Assembly: GCA_009768925.2 (NCBI GenBank)
Contig: VHIT02000034.1
Span: 1-64,000 of the forward strand
DNA from: Cryptosporidium bovis
Taxonomy: Eukaryota > Apicomplexa > Conoidasida > Eucoccidiorida > Cryptosporidiidae
Reading direction: 5' to 3'
DNA length: 64,000 bases
In this document: piece by piece, positions 20,254 through 30,513 of the stretch
Layout of the letters: every line of letters starts with the position of its first letter
How positions within the stretch are numbered: the first letter of the stretch is position 1
Notes under the pieces: model-generated
What the model was told of the DNA's origin: nothing
Databases searched by the model: none
Seen by the model: only the letters and a program-made list of their open reading frames with translations
Position numbers and translations under genes: made by a program

Positions 20254-20943
20254 TTTATCGCTAAAATAGGATATTCTTATCTTTAAATATTAACTTTCAA
20301 AGGTTATTTCACTAAAAGATTTATCCACTTCTATACTAATATTAAAACTTCGTTTTTATTTTTTCCAAGTATTTGTTGCCAATTTTGATAATTTTAGATA
20401 ACAAACATACGATAAAAGTTAATTAATTAAGTATTCGATTTTAATAAAAATACAAAATTTGAAAAGAACGGTTATATATGTTCAAATTTAACTCTTTTCT
20501 GGAACTTCTTTCGATAACTTTTCATTCTTATGAACTCCAAATCTAATATTTAAATTAGAATATTCATTATTGAAAATTAAACTCTTAATTGTCACGTAAC
20601 ATTTAAGACTTACTATTTCTAAAATTTAGAGTAAGTTTTTCTTCTTTTGAAATGACATCTTAATAAAAAAAATCAAAAAGAAAAAAACTCGCGCAGAGTT
20701 AATTTGATCGTTAACAACAAATATTCGAGTAATCTTGGAGATCCTGACTTTAAAGGCCACCTTTATTTTTAACTTGTACTAATTACCTTAATATAGTTTG
20801 TATCCTATAGTTTCCATGTTAACATCACATTAATGAGTATAAAAAGAATAGTTAAGAGGTTAAATTTGGCGAGGAATAGTCGCATTTATTTTTTTCTAGC
20901 TCTACTATATTTATTTGTTATTGTATCCATTTTAAGTACTTAA

Positions 20944-22320
20944 ATGTTCAAATGTTTTTGGAAATTATCAAATTCTGGAGAAAATTCACAGGATGGGTCT
21001 GAATATTTAGATTCTCTCACTGAACTTGCTCTACTGATTCATTTATTAGTGAAAGACAAAGATTTTTGCTTTACAACTGAACCAATATTGAAACTATTAA
21101 TATATTATCAATTTCAAGTAAATTTTACGTTCTACTTGGATTGAAAATCTCAAGAATATTTAATTAGAATTCAATTATTTATGACAACTCTTGAAGCCTG
21201 TTCAATTTGTGATATAAAATATTTAATGATTAGAGTCAAATACAAATGTGTTAATGGGAAATATAATATTTAATATAAGTACACCTGATCTTAAAAATGA
21301 AATTTTCGATCTTAGAACAAGTGTTTTATATATGTTATTCATAGCGAATAAATTTTATGAATTGAAGAATGCTTTAATAGCTTTGTCCAAAATTTCGGCA
21401 CATTTTTTTGACAATATTTATGCTGACTTTAAAATTATGTTAACAGTTGTTGAGTAGTCTGTTAGGTGGTTCCTTAATATCAACTATGCTATGATGTTTT
21501 ATTCCACACTTAATCTAGAAGAATCTGAGATTTTTATTGATAATACTACTATATGTATGCTCTTTGCCTATATTAAATACTGAACTTGAAAATATGAGTA
21601 ATACCTAGAGGAACCTCTGATGAAAAATTATATAGATACAACGCTTTTCTTAAAGGAGAGTGTAAGTTAAATCCATTTAATGTATCTAAGTACAAAAAAT
21701 TGAAAGAAAACGTATTTTACTGTAAAAGATTCAGTCAATTAGAAGTATTCTAGACGGCAATACTCATTTCTGTTTCATTAAAGTTTATTGGGTTTGGTAA
21801 TTGGGAATTTATACAGTTTTGAAGAATTGAAAAATTAAACAGTTTACGAAGCAGTGAGGTTAAGGAGGAAGTGGTTGAATTAAATTTTAATCAATGTGAT
21901 ATTACTAATACTAGAAAAGACAAAAGGAGACCTCGAGCGAAAAAAAATGAGAGGTATGATTTGTTGAGAATACAACTTATAGAAACAGCGAGCAATCAGC
22001 AAGTTTTAGGAAATATGCGAGTAATGTGGCGAGAAACATTCTAACAATGAAGGAGGAAATGATTCAAGTACTTCTGGTTTTGCTAAACCATTTTGAATTG
22101 TGAGATTAAGGGCTGAAAAAGTTCCAAGAAACAGTATCTTTATTTGGGAGGTGTTATTTTCTCAACTACTGGTGGTGGCAGGTATGGCAAGTCGCGTTAT
22201 CCAGTATAAAGTTCAAATAGACAAACTAAATCAGAATTAAGTTCCAAAACTCTGTCAATTCATAAGTCTAGATATGGATTCCCATCTAGGTCAAGATCAA
22301 AATTAAGGTAAAATTATGAT
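20944..22320 (+). pseudogene. Decayed protein-coding gene, several frameshifts and stops
   Basis: A chain of coding-like pieces runs left to right. 20944-21144 encodes 66 residues with a good amphipathic pattern. The same frame reopens after one stop to about 21290, then another frame carries on for 70 residues (21248-21457). After a single TAG the latter continues for about 45 more codons. Further fragments follow, and near 22170-22315 there is an Arg/Ser-rich stretch recalling the RS tail of a splicing-related protein, also with stops. The pieces have the residue content of real helical protein, but no start-to-stop frame survives. I could not name the ancestral family. Splicing does not obviously rescue it. 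It could instead be a rapidly evolving non-coding region; confidence in decay is moderate. Confidence 0.45.
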
Positions 22321-23204
22321 CAATTTCAATTAAAAAGAAATATGAAATTTTTGAAATTGCACCTTCATCTAGATTCATTAAATTTTTCTAAAGATAATGA
22401 TTAACCTACAAAATTTGTTAGAAATAACTGGAATTATTACAATTTTTCGCTCTTTAAGAGCTGAAGCACACACATATAACAGGGGAACCTACTGTAGATG
22501 AAATTAAAGCTGTACTTTTTGAGTGTAAATAGTGAATTAATCAGATTATATTTAACTGTTAAACCTATAGTAGCATCTTCCGCTCAATCATATAGTGTAA
22601 GATTTCATTAAAATTCACTAGTTAATGAGTTTCTTAAAATGGTAATCATTTTAGATAATAAAAGCAAAAATAATTATATCCTAAACATGTATTCATCCAC
22701 ATATTGTCATTGCAGATACTTGTTTAGTAATATTAAGTACTATTAGTCCAATTTTTGTGCCACCAATGCTAAATTTCTATTAATTTCATTTTCCAAATTC
22801 ACAATCTTTGCTAAAATATTTATGAATACATATTCATTTTTTTAGATAATGTTAAGAACTTCTCTTCCACTAATTTATTTTTAAAGAATACTTGGGGTCA
22901 TTTCAATTGTAAAATTTAAAGAAAATCTGTATTGAAATAAAAACTTAGTAATTCTGATAATTTTTTTTAATGGTGAATTATATACATTGGAAAACATAAA
23001 CTAGATAATAAGCAAGATTAAAATTAAATAAGTAATTTCACTTAAAGAAAAAAAGTATAATGAAACAATTAGCAATTAATTTATATAATCAAAAACTTAT
23101 TAACATCAAATAGTAAATTTGTAAATTCTACCTTCTAAGAATTATTTACTAATCTACTCTTAATGTCAAGTGTAATACATGCAGGTCTATTTAACAGTGT
23201 TTTG

Positions 23205-23483
23205 AACGGCATTGCCGTTGTGATATTACCGTTTTTATCTATAAACCATGTGAAATTTTAAGTGCAATTAACACCGGTAGCAATACTGCATGAAATTACG
23301 TGTAAGACAGTAAATTAGTAATAATAATTGCCGGTATAAAAAGTGAAAAGATAATAAATAATAGCCTAATGCAGTTAATTCCGGTATATAGAATATAATC
23401 ATTGTGGACAAGCATGTAAAATAATACGTAGCCATTTAAGTATAATAATACAATTATAAATAACGGTGAATAAAATAACGGTA
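23205..23483. promoter_or_regulatory. Cluster of AACGG / ACCGGTA sites with a 15-bp palindrome
   Basis: A perfect 15-bp inverted repeat, AACGGCA-T-TGCCGTT, sits at 23205-23219. It is followed by ACCGT at 23228, ACCGGTA at 23273, GCCGGTATA at 23330, CCGGTATA at 23381, AACGGT at 23462 and AACGGTA at 23477. CGG-containing words are otherwise scarce in this AT-rich DNA. The cluster ends about 300 bp upstream of the start codon at 23782, so a promoter or enhancer role is inferred. Confidence 0.45.
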
Positions 23484-23781
23484 TTAAAGGTAAGAAAAAA
23501 AGAAAGACAAATCAAAATTGATATTTACTTAATGAGCACAAATATTTAAATATTTTTTTTTTTCCAAATCCCGTTTGGCTTTAGTTTTTGTGTTTTCACA
23601 CAATAAAAAAAAACAAAAAATATCTCACGTATTTCACACCTAGATGGACTTTTTTTTCTAAATAATTTTGTGTAGAATATTTTAAATTGTATGCAAATAA
23701 AAATAAAGAGTACTTAGTATAGGTAAATCAATTAAAATATTTAACTTTAACGACAAAAATTAGAGTTTAGCTTAAATACAT

Positions 23782-24660
23782 ATGATGAACGCACACAATC
23801 GTAATACAACAGGTGAATGCGTCAATTACTATAACTATACTAGATTGGGCCACTATCCTCAATATAACCCAAATATTCAAGTTGGTAGTGAATCCATTTA
23901 TTGCAAGGGTTTATCTGCCCAAGGACCCGATTTCCTCCATAACACAAAAATTAATCTGTCCACAGTCAAATTAGATGTAAACAACAACGCACCGGTTCTT
24001 ATGAATTCATTGATAGAAAAAAATAAGGAGATAAAAGGTTTAGAAAAAGAAATTAAGTTACTAAATGAAAGCAATATATATTTAAATACCAAAGTTCAGA
24101 TGTTAAAAATTTTGGCATCTAACTTTGGAGCCTCTCAAGAAGATATCGAAATTACCATGTCAACTAATGATGTTTTTAGCATACCTAAACCATTATCTAA
24201 TGTAAACTATCCTCTTTCAGAACCATCATTCGAAAACATTCAGGTAAACCTTCAAGATGAAATAGACAACCTCTCATTAAATGAAGAAAGTATTGTGAAC
24301 GTCAATGCTCAGGTTAAAATTCCTAACCCTGCTACTGACTCAAAAAATGAGTCCACTTCAAATTTGAAACACGACGACGCACAATTTAACAAATCAAACT
24401 CAACTTCCACTATCAATTCACCTTCAAAAACCTCCCCAAAAACATCAGATAGTAAGGGAAAAAAACTCGATCTTTCCCCAAAAAATCACCTTAGGAGATC
24501 TTCAACACTGTTTAAAACAACAAAAAGTCTAACCAATAGTATGCAAACACAGAATGATAAACATTTCAAATACCTTACAGGCACAAGATTTGGGCCATCT
24601 GTAAACAGAAAAAATAAGATGCAACAAAATTTAAATAGTAAGAGCACGACAAAAATATGA
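23782..24660 (+). CDS. Coiled-coil, low-complexity protein, unknown
   Basis: This 292-residue protein has no signal peptide or membrane segment. The N-terminal 70 residues are rich in Tyr and Asn. Residues about 72-110 form one heptad-like coiled coil (LIEKNKEIKGLEKEIKLLNE). The rest is disordered, rich in Ser, Asn, Thr and Lys, with a basic C-terminal end. No domain is recognised. Two ATGs stand side by side at the start; either may be used. A structural or RNA/cytoskeleton-associated role would fit but is a guess. A basic Ser-rich tail of this type is common in apicomplexan orphan proteins. Confidence 0.7.
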   Translation: MMNAHNRNTTGECVNYYNYTRLGHYPQYNPNIQVGSESIYCKGLSAQGPDFLHNTKINLSTVKLDVNNNAPVLMNSLIEKNKEIKGLEKEIKLLNESNIYLNTKVQMLKILASNFGASQEDIEITMSTNDVFSIPKPLSNVNYPLSEPSFENIQVNLQDEIDNLSLNEESIVNVNAQVKIPNPATDSKNESTSNLKHDDAQFNKSNSTSTINSPSKTSPKTSDSKGKKLDLSPKNHLRRSSTLFKTTKSLTNSMQTQNDKHFKYLTGTRFGPSVNRKNKMQQNLNSKSTTKI

Positions 24661-25273
24661 GTATAATTAAAGTTATTAAATGGAAACGTTCCATTATTTA
24701 TATTACTATCATTTTTCGAATACAAATTATTTTATTTCATAAAAAAATCAACTATGATGTGGGGAACCATGGCGCCAAAGACAATTTCATTTTAACAGAT
24801 TATTACATAATTTAATAAAGTAGTAAAACTAAGTAAACTAACTTGTGTTTTCTTATGCTCGTTATTGTCTAATTGCATTAGAACTTTTATTAACTTGGTG
24901 TTTTTTCATAATTTTTCTTTTTTTGCCTCTGATTTTGTTAGCGTAGAGTTATTTCAGGTGTGAATCCATTAATAGAAAAGTTATACTTGCACACAGTATA
25001 TGTCGTTGAACAATTATTTTTATGATTAGTCAATCATTTATTGTTCATATGATATAATTCGTTTTACATTATTCTGACATTTTTGCCAGATCTATAAAAA
25101 GTAGTTTATTTCTTTTTTTTGTCTTAATATTTGGAGGTCAACACGAATACACGCGTGGAATTTTGTACTATATAGTGAAGTACTAAAATAAAGGGATAAT
25201 CGTCACGTCTTCTATTTCAGAAAAAAACATAACTATATTAGTTAAGGTTTTCAGCGAGGTAAAAAACAAAATA
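24661..25273. other. Intergenic region
   Basis: This gap lies between two plus-strand genes. It contains TGGCGCCAAA at 24770-24779, a good E2F-like site about 500 bp upstream of the next start codon. No RNA gene or repeat is seen. Confidence 0.55.
24770..24779. promoter_or_regulatory. E2F-like site (TGGCGCCAAA)
   Basis: TGGCGCCAAA matches the E2F-like consensus at nearly every position and lies between the genes ending at 24660 and starting at 25274. Confidence 0.5.
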
Positions 25274-26923
25274 ATGCACTACTCTGGATTTAATAATCAG
25301 AATGAAACTTTACACCCTCAAGTTCAAATGATTCATAGCCAACCAAACTTCAGCCCAACACCTTCTTACTCTGGAAGAGGAGCTATGAGTAATATGGGAG
25401 GTATGGTAGGTGTTGGTACTATGGCCATGCAGACCCCACAGTACTATGAGGAGCAAGTATATAATAAGAATGGAGGGTATATTGAAAATCAAAGGTATCA
25501 ACATAACAACTTTCAGCAAAATCTGAATGTTCATGGACAGCACATGCCTCAGTATTCGATGATGCAGATGCATACAAAACAACAAAACAATGATAAGAAT
25601 ATATCAGGTAGATCCAGATCACAAACAAGAGGTCCATTTTCTAGAACTGCTGCAACCAGATCAACTACACCAACTCCAATGAATAGAAACAGGAACACAA
25701 AACAAAGAGAGACATTCCATAACGAAAATTCAAATATTATCAGGAGATCAACAGAAACTATAGATGAGAGTTATCAGAATGTTAAAAATCAATCCTATTC
25801 TCAGATTGACAAAAACTACTACAGCGGAGACTATGGTACAAACAATTACCATGATTCCCAAAATATGAGTTTATATGGGCAAGTTAATAAGGAACAACCT
25901 CGTCAATTGAATATAGTTAATCCTGATAAAATACCTATTCAAAAAGTTAATGTGCCCCTTGAACCTACTCCAACACATGTAGCCAGAATGAATAAGATGC
26001 GTCTTATGGGATTAGTAAATAATAATAATATACATCAGTCAACACCCACACCTAACATTAGAAATGAGGTCTTAAGAGATGGTAATCATAACATTACACG
26101 TCAATCTTCTCTGATGCCTCAGTACTACCAGGATAAATGTCAGTCAAAATCAACAAGAAACTCGAACAATACAGCTGCTGTCTTTAGAGACAGTTCTCCA
26201 AAGGTTCTTGGATCTTATGTTTCAAGACAATTAGAAGAGGAAGTTACAAGATTAAGATATCTAGTTGAGAGCCAAACAAAAAGAATATCATCACTTGAAA
26301 TTAAAAACAAGGAGTTAGAAAGTGAACTCATATCTAATAGGAACTACAGAGAGCTTTACGAAGAGTTGTTGGAAAAAACAAGTTTGGAAGGAAATTACGG
26401 AAAGCTTGAACAAGACTCCGATGAAAATGAGAACGAAAGAGTGTTGAATGGGTCTGAAAATGGTGCTGTTGAAGGTGAATTCGAACTTGGAAAACAAATC
26501 AACGAAGACAACTCTGTAATCCAAAAAATGAACAGTACTAAAGAACAGAAATCAGCTAAGATAATCGAAAAGAAACATTCAATGTTTTCAAACATACATC
26601 AATTTTCAGCAGAGTCGGCTCTAAGAAAAGCAGGCGTTCCACCTGGAAGACCCTCATATATTTATAGACCCCCGAATAACTCAGAATTAATTGACGTTAA
26701 ACTAGCTGAGTTTCATAACTCAAGGAGTTCATTGATAAGGTGGTCAAAAATTAGCAGTACTATATATCTTTTCGGCACAACCCAAGTCCAGTTAAGACTG
26801 TCCAAAGGAAACTTGCTGGCCAAGCCGGAGTCTTCGGAATGGGGCAATGGGAATTTTTGGCCTATTGAAAAGTTTGTGGCCATATTTGAACCCATTGAAA
26901 GAGTCAAAATGCCGAATAAATAA
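25274..26923 (+). CDS. Coiled-coil protein with a conserved-looking C-terminal domain
   Basis: This 549-residue protein has a long disordered N-terminus (about 1-310) rich in Gln, Asn, Met, Ser and Thr-Pro pairs, possible phosphorylation sites. A coiled coil follows at about 317-365 and an acidic linker after that. The last 90 residues (about 455-545) look like a folded domain: K-I-S-x-x-I-Y-L-F-G, a short basic strand, LRLSKGNLL, and WPIEKFVAIFEPIE. This pattern distantly recalls the GAS2-related (GAR) microtubule-binding fold or a similar small beta domain with a GG...I..F ending, but the GAR metal ligands are absent. I therefore only suggest a cytoskeletal link. There is no signal peptide or membrane segment. 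Confidence 0.75.
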   Translation: MHYSGFNNQNETLHPQVQMIHSQPNFSPTPSYSGRGAMSNMGGMVGVGTMAMQTPQYYEEQVYNKNGGYIENQRYQHNNFQQNLNVHGQHMPQYSMMQMHTKQQNNDKNISGRSRSQTRGPFSRTAATRSTTPTPMNRNRNTKQRETFHNENSNIIRRSTETIDESYQNVKNQSYSQIDKNYYSGDYGTNNYHDSQNMSLYGQVNKEQPRQLNIVNPDKIPIQKVNVPLEPTPTHVARMNKMRLMGLVNNNNIHQSTPTPNIRNEVLRDGNHNITRQSSLMPQYYQDKCQSKSTRNSNNTAAVFRDSSPKVLGSYVSRQLEEEVTRLRYLVESQTKRISSLEIKNKELESELISNRNYRELYEELLEKTSLEGNYGKLEQDSDENENERVLNGSENGAVEGEFELGKQINEDNSVIQKMNSTKEQKSAKIIEKKHSMFSNIHQFSAESALRKAGVPPGRPSYIYRPPNNSELIDVKLAEFHNSRSSLIRWSKISSTIYLFGTTQVQLRLSKGNLLAKPESSEWGNGNFWPIEKFVAIFEPIERVKMPNK

Positions 26924-27172
26924 AGATGTGTATATATTTATATATTCTCATCTCTTAATATCCTTTTCTAGAGTAAGAATTAGTTTTATGAGTGTCTATA
27001 TCTTTATTTATCGATAAAATTTTAGTATTTTATTACTATTCTTTTCTTCAAACATGTAGGATTTGCATTAAGAATTTACCGCCGCAGCTTATTTAGTGAT
27101 TTAGATTATAGTTGTCATTATGTAAATAAAGTGATTAATTACTCGTAAATTATGTAAATAGCCTTATTTGAA

Positions 27173-28855
27173 ATGTTTTCAACTACTGTTAAGTTGGCAA
27201 ACTTGGATGACTACTTTGAATCTGCCCAAGATTGTGTTGTTTCACTTATTTCTGACAAAGATGATTCAAAACCAAAAATACAAGTAATGAAAAATTCAAG
27301 GGTGGAGGATAAAAAAAATCCATCAGGTTATATAGAAAGGGCCACTGTGAATGTAGCAGATTGCCTAGCTTGTAGTGGATGCGTGACTTCATCAGAGGCA
27401 AAGTTACTTGATAGTCAAAACATTGACAAATTTGTGGCATTAGTTCGACAAAAAAAACTAACTGTTGTTTCTTTATCCAACCAATCCTGTGTTTCTATAG
27501 CAACTCATTATGATTGTGATTTATTCACCGTTCAGAGGAAGTTATCGGGCCTATTTAAAAGTATGGGTGCTAATTTGGTAATTAACTTAAGCATAGCAGA
27601 ATATATTTCTCTTTTGGAAGCAAGGGAAGAGTTCATTTTCAGGCTAAATAAACAAAGTATGGGTGATGAAAATAAAATCTTTCCATTAATCATTTCCCAT
27701 TGCCCAGGATGGATATGCTATGCGGAAAAAAGCTTGGATTCACGCGTTTTATCATTATTAAGTAGAGTTAGATCTGCACAACAAATCCAAGGAGTCCTGG
27801 TTAAGACATTAACTTTAGAAATCTACAATCAACTTTTATTTTTATACAAATTGAGAGCACACCAGTATTTTTTTCGATTTTTTTCAGCTAACTTAAGAAT
27901 GATATTTAGGGGAAATTTTGATTATATTAATGAGTCTGATATTCTTCATGTGGCAATTATGCCATGCCATGACAAGAAACTTGAATCAACAAGACCATCC
28001 TTGTCTTTAAAGATAAAAGGAAATGACCAAACTGTTCCAGAAGTAGATATTGTTCTGGCAACTGAAGAAGTTCACGAGTTAATTAAAACATCAGGTTTCA
28101 GCTCTTTTTCTGAACTTCCAGAAACACCTATGGATAATTTGTGGCTTAATCAATCATTTACTGTCCGTGAACTTGATTCTTCATTTTTAACCATTTCAAA
28201 AAATGTGTGTAAATTATCCGAATATAAAGTTGGAAACAATTGGTTAATACCATCTTATTTCAACTCCGGATCCGGAGGTTATTGTGAATATATTATTAGA
28301 AGTGTAGTTAATAAACTTTCACATTCCAGCAAAATTAACCCAGATGAAAAACTGTTATTTAATAAATTGAAAAACGATATTATGGAAGGTAGTATTAAAT
28401 TATCTACCACTAAAATAAATTATGCCATTGTTTATGGGTTTAAAGCTATTCAATCAATGACAAAAAAGCTCTGCCTTCAAAAAAACAACAAAAACAATAA
28501 TAATATTGAAAAATTCCATTTAATAGAAGTTATGGCATGTCCAAGTGGTTGTATTTCCGGTGGTGGGCAAATTCTTAAATCTCAAGAAACCCAAAATTCC
28601 TCAGAGGTTGAAAAGTTCAAAGACTCGGTAAAATTCATAGAAAAGATGGATAAAGCTCTTCATGATGGAGTGAGTATTAATGAGAACAAAGATATTACTC
28701 TTCCAGAATCAATTCCTATTGTAGAAACCATCTTTGAATATTTAAAGCAAGTAGGTAAAGGTACAAAACAAGAAGATTACTGTAACCTACCATTTTTAAG
28801 GGACGACTTCGTTTCATTTGAAGAAAAGCAAACATTTTTGTCTCTTAGCTGGTAG
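27173..28855 (+). CDS. NAR1: Cytosolic Fe-S assembly protein NAR1 (iron-only hydrogenase-like)
   Basis: This 560-residue protein is the NAR1/IOP1/CIAO3 type, part of the cytosolic iron-sulfur assembly (CIA) pathway. It links cluster synthesis to the targeting complex for extramitochondrial apoproteins. The N-terminal cluster ligands are visible as Cys21 and the C-x2-C-x2-C at 64, 67 and 70 (DCLACSGC). The hydrogenase-like H-cluster motifs follow: HCPGW near 175, MPCHDKK near 263 and ACPSGC near 455. The last residues are LSLSW, ending in the L-S-W tripeptide of the type that docks CIA clients and adaptors to the targeting complex. Length is slightly above yeast Nar1, with Asn/Lys insertions. 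It is not a true hydrogenase. Confidence 0.93.
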   Translation: MFSTTVKLANLDDYFESAQDCVVSLISDKDDSKPKIQVMKNSRVEDKKNPSGYIERATVNVADCLACSGCVTSSEAKLLDSQNIDKFVALVRQKKLTVVSLSNQSCVSIATHYDCDLFTVQRKLSGLFKSMGANLVINLSIAEYISLLEAREEFIFRLNKQSMGDENKIFPLIISHCPGWICYAEKSLDSRVLSLLSRVRSAQQIQGVLVKTLTLEIYNQLLFLYKLRAHQYFFRFFSANLRMIFRGNFDYINESDILHVAIMPCHDKKLESTRPSLSLKIKGNDQTVPEVDIVLATEEVHELIKTSGFSSFSELPETPMDNLWLNQSFTVRELDSSFLTISKNVCKLSEYKVGNNWLIPSYFNSGSGGYCEYIIRSVVNKLSHSSKINPDEKLLFNKLKNDIMEGSIKLSTTKINYAIVYGFKAIQSMTKKLCLQKNNKNNNNIEKFHLIEVMACPSGCISGGGQILKSQETQNSSEVEKFKDSVKFIEKMDKALHDGVSINENKDITLPESIPIVETIFEYLKQVGKGTKQEDYCNLPFLRDDFVSFEEKQTFLSLSW

Positions 28856-28916
28856 ATAGTAGTTTTTTCCAGGGAAATTAATGAAAATATATTTACTGGT
28901 GATCTTTTTACACACA

Positions 28917-28925
28917 GCGCCAAAA
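28917..28925. promoter_or_regulatory. E2F-like half site upstream of ARL2
   Basis: GCGCCAAAA lies about 200 bp upstream of the ARL2 start. An ACCGGTATA word follows within 20 bp (28933-28941), combining two of the recurring motifs of the window. Confidence 0.4.
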
Positions 28926-29121
28926 AAAATATACCGGTATATAGCCTATAATTGTTTTTAGCTGACTATGTTGAGGGAAGCCATCGATTCAGGAATATTT
29001 AATTTACTTACTAGAATTTTTAATTGATCATTCTACACAAATATAATATTGTTTTTCATTTTTTTTGCATTTTCATTTGTTACCTCAAAATCCGTTTAGA
29101 ACTCCAGTTTACTAATTAGAA

Positions 29122-29739
29122 ATGACTCTTTTAAAGGCAATAAGAAAAGCTAAAATGAAGGAAAGAGAAATGAGAATTTTAGTACTAGGTCTAGACAATG
29201 CAGGAAAAACTACTATTGTTAGGAATTTTGCGGGAGAAGATATCTCGCTTATACAACCGACATTGGGCTTTAACATTAAGACACTTATACACGGAAAATA
29301 TAGATTGAATACTTGGGATATAGGTGGTCAGAAAACCATAAGAAGTTATTGGAGAAATTACTTTGAAAGTACGGATGGAATAATATGGGTTGTTGACTCA
29401 ACTAATGTAGACAGGATCGAGTCATGCAATGAAGAATTGCAAAAATTACTATCTGAAGAAAGACTCTCAGGTGCCTCATTGTTAGTCTTCGCTAATAAAC
29501 AAGACCTTCCAAACGCCCTCGAACCAGAAAAGATTGCAGAGGTAAGTTATATATTAGACACTATTCTTATTTCGTGTTAATCCAACTTGCAGGCACTAAG
29601 TCTATCTGAAGTTAAAAACAGGCACTGGAGAATTCAACCATGTTGTGGTTTAAATGGAAACGGCATAGATAAAGGCATTGATTGGATAGTCAATGATATT
29701 GCTGCAAAGGTATTTTTGCTAATAAGAGAGTCAGATTAA
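29122..29739 (+). CDS. ARL2: ADP-ribosylation factor-like GTPase ARL2 (two exons)
   Basis: Exon 1 is 29122-29541 and exon 2 is 29593-29739, with a 51-bp GTAAGT...TTGCAG intron; the product is 188 residues. The G-motifs are GLDNAGKT (23-30), PTLGFNIKT (switch I), WDIGGQ (switch II) and NKQD. The stretch [19 protein letters not shown] is almost the ARL2 signature, separating it from ARF and ARL3. ARL2 acts with tubulin cofactors in microtubule biogenesis. Residue 2 is Thr, so there is no N-myristoylation. A second splice at 29710-29760 is conceivable, but the unspliced end ([14 protein letters not shown]) aligns better with ARL2 and avoids overlap with NOP16. Confidence 0.93.
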
Positions 29740-29756
29740 AATATTGTTTTCATATT

Positions 29757-30197
29757 CTAGGCTTTGTTATTTAGATAAATATCCACTTTTTTCTGGCACT
29801 GTTTCAAGGTCCATTGGTAAGGATTCAGCTTTATATCTTTTACCATGAGACCAAAATTGTCTTTGTATCTCTCATACAGTCTTCTCACAATTATTTCATC
29901 CCTTTCCCCAAGCGTTAAGGGTGGTCTATTATCATCGAATACTTCTGGTAAACTATCAATTATAACCTTAGGGTCTAGAGCCTAAGTCAGTTCATCTGAT
30001 GTAAATAATTAAGTCTCGTCAATCTTTAATTTTAAACTCACCTCGAAATTTTGATTAATTGTTCTTTTATTGTCCCAAACTGCTCTTAAGTTCCTATCTC
30101 TTATCTGTCTTTCCAGATCGACATATTTATGTTTGTTACTTTTAGTTCTCCTGCTAACTTTCTTGATTGTCCTTCTCCTGCTTAACTTTATGACCAT
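29757..30197 (-). CDS. NOP16: Ribosome biogenesis protein NOP16 (two exons)
   Basis: Exon 1 is 30042-30197 and exon 2 is 29757-29981, joined over a 60-bp intron (GTGAGT donor, CTTAG acceptor), giving 126 residues. The N-terminus is very basic (KLSRRRTIKKVSRR). The second exon has the NOP16 hallmarks: WDNKRT before the junction, a DERDE-like GERDEIIVRRLYERY, and DIKLNPYQWTLKQCQKKV near the end. NOP16 is a nucleolar factor of large-subunit (60S) assembly. The protein is shorter than yeast Nop16, as expected for a compact genome. It is tail-to-tail with ARL2, 17 bp apart. Because each exon is short, simple frame scanning would miss it. Confidence 0.9.
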
Positions 30198-30513
30198 ATT
30201 TCTTTGTGTGGTTAAAGTTAAAATTCTCCTCTATATTGTATTGCTAAACTGGAATCTGTTTTATTCCTCCTTTGACATTGACTATTATTTAACTAGCAAC
30301 AATACCGCTTTTAATTACACCGGTGCTTAACCTGTTCCCGCCGAAATCAATTAATATTCTTTCAAAATCTGAATTTCCACACAAGGAAAATTTGTTATAT
30401 ATCGATGATATAAATAGAGCAAAAATATAACAGTAAATAAGGCGAAACAAAACTATTGAAATTAATTGTAGACTACATCTATTCCGATCCTTTTTTCTAA
30501 GGATAAAAATAAG
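30198..30513. other. Divergent intergenic region NOP16/REEP
   Basis: This 316-bp AT-rich gap holds both promoters. It contains an ACACCGGTGCTT word near 30318-30329, again a CCGGT core. Nothing else is recognised. Confidence 0.5.

Larger units (their letters stand above)
20254..23781. other. 3.5-kb gene-poor region with a decayed gene
   Basis: No intact gene is visible between the HEATR6-like gene and the gene at 23782. The middle (about 20.94-22.32 kb) holds broken coding-like pieces, listed separately. 20254-20930 and 22350-23200 are plain AT-rich DNA. 23205-23485 holds the AACGG/CCGGTA cluster. For this gene-dense chromosome the gap is unusually long. Confidence 0.6.

Noticed and set aside
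29710-29760. Second intron in ARL2 (GTATTT...TCTAG)
   Set aside because: The unspliced end aligns with ARL2 proteins and stops at 29739; splicing would give a poorer C-terminus and overlap NOP16 exon 2.
30070-30330. 86-codon plus-strand Leu-rich frame
   Set aside because: It is antisense to NOP16 exon 1, whose basic codons read as Leu/Ser/Phe on the other strand.
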